Notes under the pieces: model-generated
Database searches by the model: none
What the model was told of the DNA's origin: nothing
The model's input: the letters and a program-made list of their open reading frames with translations, nothing else
Made by a program: the position numbers and the translations under genes
Shown: positions 35,450 through 46,108 of the stretch, in pieces
How the letters are laid out: the number at the start of each line of letters is the position of its first letter
Numbering within the stretch: the first letter of the stretch is position 1
NCBI GenBank assembly: GCA_033961575.1
Contig: CM066737.1
Span: forward strand, 95,570,709 to 95,634,708
Direction of reading: 5' to 3'
From: Aselliscus stoliczkanus
Taxonomy: Eukaryota; Chordata; Mammalia; Chiroptera; Hipposideridae
Length of the DNA: 64,000 bases

Positions 35450-36230
35450 ATTTTTGTATATCAAAAGGCAAACATAAGCAAAAACAAGGTAAATCATGTA
35501 CTAGAAAAATGTGCAGCCATATATTAGAAAGCTAATGGGCCAAATGTACAAAAGACTCAATAGAAAATGGGGCACAGGATTTGAACAGGTGATTCATTTA
35601 AGAGAAAAATCAAAGGGCTATTAGACATATGAGAGTATGTCCACTAAGAGTCAGGTCAAAGCAGATTGAAACAATGATAGCACAGAGAGAGTTTTCTACC
35701 CGTGATACTGACTCTAACATCCACTGTTTGTAAGAGCGAGGAAAATGGGCCCTTCCGTATATTGCTGTGGGAGTGTGAATTGCGACAAGCCTGAAAACCT
35801 CCACATGCAAAAATATTTCTTTAGCACCTGCTACATACCATGTTGTTCTAGGTGAACAGCAATGAACACAACAGACAAAACACACTTGTGGAATTAACAT
35901 TCTAACAAAAACTAATTTGCTAATATCTAGTAATTTTTGAAATAGCACATTCCTTTCACTTGGCAATCACATCTTGGGGGAGTCTATCCTACCAGTGTGT
36001 AAGGATTATATGCACAAGGATAGTTATTTTAGCATTCTTGCAGTGCCAGAAAACTGGAAACAATCTAAATGTCCATCAAAAGGAGAATAGTTGATTAAAT
36101 TACAGTGGGTCCAATCTCTGGAAAATTATTCAGCTATTAAAGAGAATGAGATAGAGCTTGGTCTACTGTCCCAGAGGGATGGATATATTAAGTGACTTCC
36201 AAAGGTATGTAATCCCATTTTAGTCAAAAA
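35450..36230 (+). mobile_element. L1 3'-end remnant
   Basis: GGAAACAATCTAAATGTCCA and TTCAGCTATTAAAGAGAATG are L1 3' phrases. 36230-36837 is unassigned. Confidence 0.55.
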
Positions 36231-36836
36231 ATTCCAAATCCCCCTCTCCAAGCCTCCTCTTGCTCTTTCCATATCTTCCTTTGCAGTTTTGTACGAGTAT
36301 GGAGGGAAGGGGTAGTCTGTTAACTATGATTACTTCAAGGTAATCAGCTTGGAGGAAGTGTGGAGGCAAAATCATTGCTTGTCTTAATACTTATTTTGTA
36401 TTGCCCAACATTTGTCACATATATTTCGCAATTGAAAAATCAAACAAAGTTAAAGCTCTGTAAAGACATTTTTAAAAGGATAATGTTCTGGCTAGTGGGA
36501 TTGAGTGGGGAAGGCATTTTACTTTCTCCTTTGTACCATTCTGAATTTTCCATATTCTCTCCAAAAAAAATGTGCATTAAAAAAATGTTAAGGCAACCAA
36601 CAGATATGGAAATACTTGATGTTTGGAAAGAAAATTGCTGAACATAGAATCAATGTTGTGGTTACAAGACAGATTTATGTGTATGGACTAAGACTGGAAA
36701 AGATGAACAGCCCCTTTAATAAAGCAAGTGGCATTGTGAGTGATCATTTTTCCAAACTTTGGTATGAAAACATGCAATAAAAATAATCCACAAGGTTTCC
36801 ATCTTTCTGTAGTTAAGTAAATTTGCCCTTTAAAAG

Positions 36837-36837
<1 letters not shown>

Positions 36838-36867
<30 letters not shown>

Positions 36868-36954
36868 AGTGTCACGCCCTCATATGTGGGACCCGAACCA
36901 GGGCTGCTGGCTTCCCAAACCAGCGCTTTAACCACCACGCCACTTGGCCGGCCC
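36838..36954 (-). mobile_element. Short-form SINE with small internal deletion
   Basis: Poly(T), then GAGGGCAGTGTCACGCCCTC (bases between the two halves are lost), ends CACTTGGCCGGCCC. This is the last lineage SINE before the ZFX exons. Confidence 0.92.
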
Positions 36955-38494
36955 TGTTTTTTTGTTTTGTTTGTTTGTTTGTTTTTAAAGAAAAATTAAA
37001 GCATACTGCCCTGGGAGAAACAGGAAACTAACCTTCGAAATTCTGTCACCACAAGAGGGGACAGTAAAAGTCAATAGGGGGAAATGAACACATATATGTA
37101 AGGCTAAAGGTAAAAACCTCATACTTTGCTAGTGGGCTAATGCCAGAGGGCCACTCAGAATTGGATTAACCCTTATTGTTTTATGAGGATGGCATAAGGG
37201 AACCCCTCCACACCTTCTGAGTCCCAGCCTGGGAGGGCTGGGGAGGCTGTTCCAGCCGTTCTGTCTCACTTGCTCCACCTTTCTGGTGGGACACCAAGCA
37301 GTCTCTCTACAGCTCACAAGAGGTAGGGTAGGCCCCATACCTTTGAGGGACTGGCTGCATCAGTCAAGGCCTAGATTGGGAGGAAACAGATTCAGCCTCT
37401 GGGTCTCGCAGTCCGGCTTTACTAGATGAAGTCACACTCAGTTTGTGGTTTCTTGTGTCTATTTTCAATGTGGTTAGAACCCAGAGAGGAGGACAGGTAT
37501 AATTAGAACCTCCAAAACCACAACAGATGGCTCTGCAATACTTCCCCTTATTTCAAAGACGCTCAGGCAAAAGAAAGTGGGTTCTGCTTTTAAAGCCAAA
37601 CACAAGCATGAAGGAAAAGCAGAAACTGGCCTCTCTTGGAAAGCAAAATCATATAGGTCTAGTTAACTATTCTATTTTCATCAATGTGTTTAGATATTTG
37701 TGATAATTCACATCATGAATGAATAAATGCCATCTACAATATAATTCCTAAGCAGGTTTTCTGCAGCCAAGTTCCCTAGTGGCTTTACAACATCAGGTCA
37801 CCACAAAGCTAAATCCTGTGTTTACCGATACCAGTAACACAAGAGACCAAGCGAATAGGAAAAAACAAGGAAAGGAAAATCATTCTGGATTTTTACCTTG
37901 AACTTAATAGACTAAGAATTTCCGTGTTATACCGTGTTGGGAATTTAACTGTGATGTTTCCTCATGTCCGTGTGTGTGTGTCTATAGGCAACACTCCACT
38001 AAGGTTAACTTAAAATAGGAATTTATTTACAATAGCAAAGATGTCAAAAATAACAGGAACAATATATAACAAATCCAAGAATGATTTTATGAAAAAGGCA
38101 GGCAATATATACACAACAGGTAAAACAAAATCCAAAAGGGCAAACTTAATTTTGACCTTATCTAAACAGCTGCAGAATGTGGCAAAATGGTTTCTCAGAT
38201 ATGAATTACTTAACTTGGGCCAGCTGATTACATACAGCTCTTCTGTTTTACTTATGTGCTGAACCTTCCTGAGTTCTATTTACCTTTGAGAAATGTAACT
38301 TAGGGGAGGCCAGACAAGATTTATGAAGTACAGGCTATTTACATGTGTACTAAAGGATTTGCTTATTGCCTGGCAGGCTCATATTTGAAAAGGGGTAAAT
38401 CCAAGGTATAATTTGAGCCCCACTTCACTTTCAACTTATTTCTGGCACACGTGTGTACATGTGTGTTTCTTGTGTACCACACAAAATGTTGCAC
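36955..38494. other. Unassigned region downstream of ZFX
   Basis: No gene or lineage SINE recognised. It may include the end of a longer ZFX transcript. Confidence 0.4.
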
Positions 38495-38746
38495 CAGTAA
38501 TCTTTGAAGTTCCTCAAGTGCTCTATCCCAAACTTGAGCATGCATCAGAATCACTTGGAGGCCATGTTAAGCCACCAGATCACTGACTGGGTGGATCTGG
38601 TGTGCCCAGTCAGTGATCTGGTCGCTTAACATGGCCTCCAAGTGATTCTATCCCAATCCAGTGGGTCTGGGGTGGGGCTGAGAATTTGCATGTTTAACGA
38701 AACCCCTGGCTGTTGCCAGACCCTTTGAAAACCACTGCTCTGAAAC
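38495..38746 (-). mobile_element. MER5A-like hAT DNA transposon remnant
   Basis: Contains the family's typical phrases: GAGCATGCATCAGAATCACT near the left end, GGTCTGGGGTGGGGCTGAGA in the middle and GAAAACCACTGCTCTG at the right end. It has been altered by an inverted duplication. Confidence 0.7.
38547..38649. repeat. Near-perfect inverted repeat (45-bp arms, 13-base loop)
   Basis: The left arm 38547-38591 and right arm 38605-38649 are reverse complements at 44 of 45 positions; the mismatch is in GCCACC versus GCGACC. The loop is 38592-38604. It sits inside an old MER5A-like repeat (about 38495-38746), whose own terminal repeats are far shorter and diverged, so the palindrome is a later local event. 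It is 3.8 kb past the ZFX stop codon, in the distal UTR or just beyond. Confidence 0.95.
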
Positions 38747-39584
38747 AGCACCCCTTTAAGATTTTTGACTGTTCATGCTTTTTACATGAATCCTAGAATT
38801 TGTGGGAAATAAAGGTAATTGTTAATACTAAGTAAGATTCCCAGAGAACAGAGCAATACATGATCTGCCAGGGATAGGCTGGTAAGATGTCTGTCAGGCA
38901 TTCTACTACAACCAAGTTTCTCAGCATGCTAGGCTTTTATCTGATTTACGGGTCTGGACAGATGCCCACCATGTCTGTCCTCTTGATCATTTACCTCAAA
39001 TTTTGATTATTCACTGTTTCAAGGATTAAGCGAACACTTACTTCTTCCTACATAGCTGATCTGCAGGATCTCATCTTTAAAAATCAAAGATGCCTCAAAT
39101 CTATCTTGTTTTTGACTCCTGATAACTTTTACCTAACTTCTGATTTTTATTATGACAATGACCCTTCTCCTGTATGTTAATGTAAACTAGAGCCCTCCCA
39201 ACTGGGCACAAAGGGCTAACTCTAGGGCAGGGCTTCTCCTGTGGAGGTGGGGACAACCCCCATTGATTAAATGTGTTGTGGACTGATACTGAAATGAACT
39301 TTTAAGTGCTCTCAAAAACCACTTTATGCAAGGGAAATTAATCTCAGGAATTTAGGGATGCTAATAAAATAAATCCTTTATGAAGATAAAAGAAAAAAAT
39401 GAATTCCAAGGACATGCTCATCAAAGGACTCACCAAATCACCTCTTAACTTCTCTGAAATGTTACTTATAACTTAGCAGGGCTGAAATATTATCAGTATT
39501 TGCATCCGGGTCACAAAACTCAAAGCCATCAAGCATTTTGCATTCCACTGCAGGATAAAAGGAATTAAGAAATGGGGAAATGAA

Positions 39585-42419
39585 AATAATCCACTGCTTT
39601 TGATGTTTATTAGGTTTACAAAAACTGTACATTTTTTTTTTTAAGAAAAAGCATTAACTTAGTACTGGTATCAAATAGACTAAACATTCGTTAACAGGAA
39701 AATATTCTGATTTTTATTTTTGCACGTTATTCTCAAATACACAATTACAATAATGTCACACATCCCTATATGATTTGCTTTTTATGTATTTTACTTTTTT
39801 TACAAAGTATACAGAGGGCGGGACATACAATATTTAACAGGATATTTCTACAGAACAATAATTTATATTATGTCCTTGTAAAAATCTGTACCTCTTTAAA
39901 ACATTTAACTGAAGCATCCATTTTTTTAGCTTTGCTAATCAAAATTGTTTTAAGAAATTAAAACTAGGTTGTAACTAATGTCAGTACATAACAGTGACTA
40001 CAATTTTTCTCTTTATACAGACAAATACTTTTCATATTCACTTGACCAAACCCTTAAATACCTTTTAAAGGTTTCAATATTGTGCTTTAAAAAGAAAAGA
40101 ACTGTGTATGATTCCAGACTATGTAAGAGAAATATAAAGTGTGTAAAATGTTGTGTTCTTTATCTTTCAGTTTATTTAAAAAAATATAATTAAATGACCA
40201 ATTATTTATACTTTCAAATTTTACAGAATGTTTTAAAATCAATAAATTTCCACTTTAAGTGTTTTACATGACCTCTGGGAAAAATAAAAAATAAGGGAGA
40301 TTTTAAAGGTTCTCACAAGAAAACAGACAGAGCTTTCAAGAAAAGTACTGCAGGGCAATGAATCACATAATTTTAAGTTACCTTTAAAAAAAAAAAAAGC
40401 ACGTTATGGAGGCCAAGAGGGCATAGGAGTTCCCACAGGGATAGACCCATGCCTTGGTTTAGACTGGCATTCAGGTTGGAGTTCATACCAGCCCAAAAGT
40501 ACTTGATTTAGACGTGGGCTAAATCAATCTAGCACTTCAGAGGCTTGCCAAACACCAAATATTTAGATTTCTAACCCTATAAACTCTTGAATACAAATAT
40601 CAACAGCAAAGAGAAAGATGAAAGATAAAAACCTAAAAGCACGAAGGGGACGGAGCACCATAATAAAGTGGCAAGGCAGCTATCAAGTGGGAAGAAAAGT
40701 CCTAAATCTCCCACAATGTGCCAGATACTCATGTGCTGACAGCCAACCTAAGGACCCCAAAACCTGTTTTGTTCTCCAACATTCATCTTAACGTAACCCA
40801 ATTCTAATTAGCTGAGTTCATTTCTCTGAATCAGAACTATTTGTTTAAAAATGTCAACTCTCAAAGAAAAACAAAACTGTGCAAGACTTGGTGATGTTCC
40901 AAATAAGGCCTCAGCTTTTCCTCATGCACTGAAAACATACCTTGATCTTGCAATATCAACTTGATTGTGAAGTTTTTTAGTTTGCTAACTGTAACTTAGA
41001 AATAACAGAGCAGGCTGAACTTGCCAAGTATAAATCATAATTAGCACCCAATCCCTGGTACATGGAGCGATAGCTTCCGTGGTCCCCCTTGCTTGGTGAC
41101 ACAGAGTTCCCTCATGGGTTTATCCGAGAGAACTGAGGGAGGTATGTTTGGATACTCATTAGCTTTTCAGAAAAATATGAAGGCATGGAGCTTAACTTGT
41201 ATGAAAACATTCTATCTAGAAACATCTTAACTTCTATTTTTCAATTACCAAAGATATTTAAAAGAAAATACCTTTACTCTTCAAAAATACTAGTGTCCTC
41301 ATTTTCCTTCTAATTCTTCACCTGAGTAGTCTCTCTGAAGAGCATGATTTACAAAATGCTCTCTCATACATCCCTGCATCTTTCATGTTATTGTAAATTT
41401 AATACTTTTCATTATAGATTTTAAACTACTACTTGGGGTTGTGTGTATAAATATGTAAAATAAGCAATACACACAGATACATGTTTTTTATATATATATA
41501 TAAATATATATATATATGTGCATATATATAATTCAGGGTACATTTACATATACAAAGTTGCAAAAGATTCTATGAGTCACAAATGACCTCTAGGAGATTC
41601 CAAAATGCAGTCCTCAATAAGTCTCATTGGTAGCACACAACCATTCCAAGACAAAGCAGCACAGACAGAATAATCAAAATACAACAGGATCAAGCAAAAT
41701 TTTTCAATGAAGTTTACTAAAAGTTTGCTACGCTGACAAAAGATGTAAATACTCCAAAGAAAGCCCCCCCCCCCCAAAAGTAGATTTCACCTGCTAACCA
41801 AAATGAAAAGTAAACACAAACCCAGCCGCTGTTCTTTACTCAGCAATGCCAGGGATGCAAAAGCTCAAATGGAAACTTTCATTGTCATGTAGTCTGAAAA
41901 GATTAAGCAAGACAAGTAAATGACAGCCATGTTAGTATAATTAGACCTAACTGCAAAATCTCCCATTTTATGTTAGTAGATGTCTCTGACAATTTTATTG
42001 TGAGAAAAATACGAGGTGAAAAATGAGTCAATATGATAACTTTCAGAGCAACCAATCTACAGTTACCTTAACTTTAAGTTAAATGGTCTTAGAAGAGTAC
42101 CATCAAGGTAAGCAAGGTAAATATTTAAATAAATATAAAACTTCTAAGATAGAAAACTTCAGTATAGAATCAGAGATTACTTTATTAAAAGCAACTTTGC
42201 TTGTTGCTGCTTTTCTCCACTGATTAAACAAACTGAATAGAAACCAGAACACACTGTTGAACAAAATGTAAAAAAAAAAAAAAGAAGTCAACTAGAAGCA
42301 ATAACTCTATTTGTACACAGCATAAATCAATATACAGTATTTTATGTGAAAGAGGTTGGCTTTCAAATGAATTTTCTGCTTCAAGGCCAACATCTCTGCA
42401 AATGTCTGGAGAAGTTCTG
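39585..42419 (-). other. ZFX: Probable ZFX 3' untranslated region
   Basis: AT-rich sequence directly downstream of the ZFX stop codon, without long reading frames and without any copy of the SINE that saturates the rest of the window. ZFX mRNAs in mammals are known for long 3' UTRs. The lower limit is set by the first well-placed AATAAA signal on the minus strand (39606-39611). A longer UTR reaching past 38500 is possible. It includes an AT dinucleotide run (about 41488-41530) and a 12-base C run (41764-41775) that may be length-variable. Confidence 0.55.
39606..39611 (-). promoter_or_regulatory. Candidate ZFX polyadenylation signal
   Basis: TTTATT on the plus strand reads AATAAA on the minus strand, about 2.8 kb after the stop codon. 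Other AATAAA hexamers on the same strand lie at 39713-39718 and 40171-40176 and could be used instead. The choice of the most distal of the three is an inference. Confidence 0.4.
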
Positions 42420-43603
42420 TCAGGGCAGGCCAACTTCTTTATGATGTCGCATTATGTGCTGGTTCTTTTCTGAAGGTCTTCGAAACCCTTTCTTGCAGTA
42501 CTCACAACGGTGAGGATAGTCTTTTGTATGAATGGAAATAACATGTCGTTTAAAGCCTGAGGCATCTGTAGTGCTATATTCACAGTATTCACACTGATAC
42601 ACTTTCCTGCCACTGTGTGTCTTCATATGCTTTTTAAGCTCATTCTGTTGCCTAAATCCCTTTCTACATCTTTTACACCTAAATGGAAGATCTTTTGTGT
42701 GAACTGAGAGAATATGGCGACTTAGAACAAATGGATCTGCAATCTTAAAGTCACAATGTCTACACTGGTGCATTTTTTTACCCTTGTGGGCAGCCACGTG
42801 CTTCTTGAGTTCTGAAGGCCTGTGAAAGCCTTTATCACACATGTCACACTTATGGGGGTAGTCCTTCGTGTGAACTGAAATTATGTGTCGTTTCAAATCA
42901 CTTGAGTTCGAACTCTTGTGGTCGCAATGCAAACACTGATGTGTTTTGCTTTCTTGGTGGATAAGAGCATGTTGCTGCACCTCTTTGGTATCTGAGAAAG
43001 TCAGAAGACAAATGTCACACTTGAATGGCACCTCCTTACTGTGCTTAGTTTTTACGTGCGTTTTCAAGTTAGAAGAATCTGCAGACCTATATTCGCAGTA
43101 CTGGCATTCGTACGGCTTCTCCCCAGTGTGAATTCGCATGTGCTTTTTGAGCTCTGATGGATGACGAAAACCTTTACCGCACTCCACACAAATATGAGGG
43201 AAGTTCTTGCTGTGGACTGCCAAAAGGTGGCGATTCAATAACCCTTGTTCAGCTGTCTCATATTCACAAAATTTACACTTGTGCATTTTGTTGGCTCCTT
43301 TTTCCTTATGCACCATTTTGTGAGTAAACAGAGCCCCGGTGTGAGAGAAATGCTTCCCACACTCGTCGCATTCGATGGCCTTCTCTGCCTTGCTGGTCAG
43401 CTTGTGGCTCTCCAGGTGGTTGTGTAAACTTATCTTCTTGTTGGTAGTGTAATCACAGTCAGTACAGCGGTACTTCTTCTTGGTAAGGTGTTCAGGGTGA
43501 TTTTTCATGTGCCTTTTCAAAAAACCTCTCGACTTAAACTTTTTCCCACAGATCATGCAAGGATAGACAGTCAGGGGATGTCCATCAGGGCCAATAATTA
43601 TTG
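42420..43603 (-). CDS. ZFX: ZFX terminal coding exon: 13 C2H2 zinc fingers and stop codon
   Basis: This is the DNA-binding half of the X-linked zinc-finger transcription factor ZFX, a nuclear sequence-specific activator. The minus-strand reading frame is open for about 394 codons and ends [12 protein letters not shown]. Thirteen C2H2 fingers can be counted, from CMICGKKF to CEYCKKGF. They alternate between two finger types (FxCxxCxKGF and YxCxxCxY), as is usual in ZFX/ZFY. The exon starts at 43603, just after the acceptor AG at 43605-43604; its first two bases complete an alanine codon split with the upstream exon. An ATG at 43628 in the same frame lies in the intron and is not the start. ZFX is preferred over ZFY because of residues such as [16 protein letters not shown] and CDMCDKGF with HVAAHKGKK, which I recall as the X-type. 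The fingers are intact, with every Cys and His ligand present. A ZFY gene with X-like residues is the alternative. Confidence 0.93.
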
Positions 43604-44406
43604 CTAAGAAAGGAAAAGAAAAGTGCATGAGAGATCAAACCAAGCTCTGTTCTAGTGTCTTCAAGAATTTAAAGTGTATGTTCTGAACACTGGACAAGCA
43701 CTGCTAAGTTAGGCTATTTGCTACTTAACATTCCTTTTATTACCGTTTTTCAACATAAGAGATATAGCAACCTCATCGTAGAGAGGAACCTGATCTGGAA
43801 ACTTCATTCAGTAGGACTGGATCAATCTCACTCCCTCCAGTTGAAAAAAAATAAATGGATAAATATGTAACTTCCATCAACTAGTGACTGAAGCTGTATC
43901 AATTTGGAAATTGGTGGGAAATTATTCATGAGAATAAAGTTTCACAGTCACGATTTCTGCTTTGGTTATTCCGAAAAACAATTTATGTCAATGTACAATA
44001 AAGCGTAAATATACCTATAAAATGTTTAATATGTAAATCGGCATGAGACTAACAGGAGTATGTCACCTGAACTGAACTCCCTGTCGTGCTGCTCTGTGAA
44101 TTACGCCTGCTTTATGCTGACATAATCAGACCTGTCAAATATATTTAGTTAAAAAAACAAACAACAAAAAAACGCAAGTTTTCCATTGTTTTTCATCCAT
44201 GTTTGATCCATTCCGTTTCTTTTTATCCAAGGAAATCATTCATGAATATCACTGGATTCTTAAAATTATGTTTTCAAATTCAATACACAAAAGCTACATG
44301 TGGTCTAGCAGCTAAAATGCCATGACAACACCTCTGTGGATACACAGTAGAGCCTCATCTGAGAGCTCGCAAAGCACGCTGCGCTGTGGGACTCATGTGC
44401 CCTCAC
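43604..44406 (-). other. ZFX: ZFX last intron (about 0.8 kb)
   Basis: The 803-bp intron between the linker exon and the zinc-finger exon, bounded by GTGAGG and a CTTTCTTAG acceptor. It contains no lineage SINE. The last intron of ZFX/ZFY is a known sex-typing marker because the X and Y copies differ in length. Confidence 0.85.
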
Positions 44407-44547
44407 CTGTTTGGTACTGCCTGGAATCAGATCTTCTCCTTTTCTTTGGTTTTTGTTTAGCCAGTCTGCCGAGCCCAGCAGACTCATCTATGTGCAAGAG
44501 GGCACTTGCAGTGCCATTCCGGTTTTCAATTCCATCCGAATTATTAC
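44407..44547 (-). CDS. ZFX: ZFX internal exon: linker with nuclear localisation segment
   Basis: A 141-bp coding exon between the polyalanine exon and the zinc-finger exon. Read on the minus strand it encodes [20 protein letters not shown], then a basic stretch [17 protein letters not shown]. The KPKKRRR cluster is the expected nuclear localisation signal. The acceptor AG is at 44549-44548 and the donor GT at 44406-44405 (GTGAGG). It opens with GT, completing the glycine codon begun by the upstream exon, and closes with a single G that joins CA of the terminal exon to give alanine. Phase and residues match the known ZFX/ZFY layout. It is too short to stand out as an open reading frame and was found by translating between splice sites. 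Confidence 0.9.
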
Positions 44548-45081
44548 CTAACAATGCGCATTAAAAAACAAAATTATACTGTATTATAAATTGTAAAGAA
44601 TTAGGGATTCTTTATTAACTACAACAACAAAAAGTAAAGCATGATACTCATGAATGACAGAAGTTCCCCATCCTACGTAATGGGTTTCATGACCACATTT
44701 ATTATAGCGAGACTGTAGGAAATGGCCTAGCTTCCAAATCTAAAAAAACACATGTCAGCATTTTGCCCCGTGGACTCCCTTCTTGTCTCCCCAAATTGTA
44801 CAGGCATGGGCCAGATATAATCAAGATGAAAAGTTTCAACTTGAAAGCCAGTGTATACTTCTTGCAGTGCTTCCTTCTATGTAATATACACATGAAGGAA
44901 AATCCTGTTAAAAATAAAGACAAAAAGTAGACTTTATAGATCTTCCCCTACTCTTGTCCAAATCAAATAACAGGGTACTGGTATTTCAGATGTCTAAAAC
45001 CTAAGACCACAGAAACCATCTTTTAATCAAGAATTCATGTTCGAAAGCCAAGTCAGTCCTAAGAGCTGCTATGTGACTTAC

Positions 45082-45234
45082 CATAAGCTGCAGCCCATGC
45101 TATTGGCATGAAGGTTTTGATTTCATTGTCATCGATTTGTTGTTCATGTGCAGCGGCTGCTGCCGCTGCTGCAGCAGCATCCTCTTCTCCCACAATCACT
45201 TCCATATAAACTTCATCAGCAATTTCAGCAACAT
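45082..45234 (-). CDS. ZFX: ZFX internal exon: acidic domain with polyalanine tract
   Basis: A 153-bp exon encoding VAEIADEVYMEVIVGEED, ten consecutive alanines, HEQQIDDNEIKTFMPIAWAAAYG. It belongs to the acidic N-terminal activation region. The alanine run is coded by mixed GCN codons (GCT, GCA, GCG, GCC), so it is not a pure trinucleotide repeat and should be fairly stable. The acceptor AG is at 45236-45235 and the donor at 45081 downward reads GTAAGT. The exon begins AT, completing an asparagine codon with the A that ends the upstream exon, and ends with the G of a split glycine codon. Both junctions are in phase with their neighbours. Confidence 0.9.
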
Positions 45235-45608
45235 CTAAGCAGAAAATCATATAAACTTTTGTGGCCAGGTTTACAGAGATCATGAGAAAGATAATTTCAT
45301 TTGAATTCAGTATTTAGGTAAGTAGAAAAGAGGTTCAAATGTTATAAGCCTACAACAGAGCTTTTGTATAGTAAGCACCCAAATATTTTAATGAATCATT
45401 CATTACTTGGTTTACACCATAATTGTAAAGCGACATTCTAAGCATGCATAGTGAGTCACTGATGTTTACTTTGGAATATGGCAGTGTAATAATTTCTACA
45501 AAAATGCTACTTGTTTCCTTCAATTACTGGCTATCGTCATTATTTTTTTTTTTAAGAAAGAGCTACAGGAACATAAAATTTTCTCCCACAAAAAGGCCAC
45601 CTACTTAC

Positions 45609-45752
45609 TTAAATCTTCATCTTCTTGCTGAGAGTCATTGACAGTCATATAAACCATCTTTTCCCTTGGCACACGAATACTGCTAGTCTGATCAAGTAGT
45701 TCAACTCCATGATCATTCTCAGGCTCACTCTCCACAATGTCTACGGTGCCAC
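45609..45752 (-). CDS. ZFX: ZFX internal exon: acidic activation domain
   Basis: A 144-bp exon encoding GTVDIVESEPENDHGVELLD, then QTSSIRVPREKMVYMTVNDS and QQEDEDL. It is rich in Asp and Glu, fitting the transcription-activating N-terminal half of ZFX. The acceptor AG is at 45754-45753 and the donor reads GTAAGTAG at 45608-45601. The first bases complete a glycine split with the upstream exon, and the last A begins the asparagine finished by the next exon. The frame is open on both sides only between these sites. Confidence 0.9.
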
Positions 45753-45958
45753 CTATCAGGGAAGATGACAGCTCCAAGAATTTATGTGAAAACTTCATTT
45801 CTACCTGTTTTACTTATTACATTTTACATACTTTTCTATTGCTACATTGGAATCATTGCTTCAAATCAAATCTTCACAAAAGATTTCAAATGTTCTGAAT
45901 TTCAACCACCCAAAAGTTATCAGGATATATATATAATATGCTGAAGGTTTCCTCTTAC

Positions 45959-46108
45959 CTAAGTCATCCTCTCCAGGGTCAGCTTTAAAAATGTACACCT
46001 TGATGACTTCTGGGCAACTGCCATCTACTTTACAAGGATCGATTTCCGACTCTGCATCCAAGGTCATTCCAGAGGAACCGTCATGTTCTATTTTGCCAGC
46101 ATCATCCA
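45959..46108 (-). CDS. ZFX: ZFX internal exon: acidic activation domain (most upstream exon in window)
   Basis: A 150-bp exon encoding DDAGKIEHDGSSGMTLDAES, then EIDPCKVDGSCPEVIKVYIF and KADPGEDDLG, an acidic segment of ZFX. The acceptor AG is at 46110-46109 after a short pyrimidine tract, and the donor at 45958 downward reads GTAAGAGG. It starts with TG, so the first codon is split with an exon that is not in this window. No exon for the earlier part of the protein (start codon and first acidic repeats) is seen between 46109 and 64000. The gene is therefore 5'-truncated by the window edge, not broken. Confidence 0.88.

Noticed and set aside
43604..43628. ATG at 43628 as the start of a 402-residue zinc-finger protein
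   Set aside because: It lies upstream of a good splice acceptor (CTTTCTTAG), and the frame joins exactly to the linker exon. The first nine codons are intron.
45130..45180. Polyalanine run as a possible assembly slip
   Set aside because: The codons are mixed GCN and the flanking frame is intact, so it is a genuine tract typical of ZFX.
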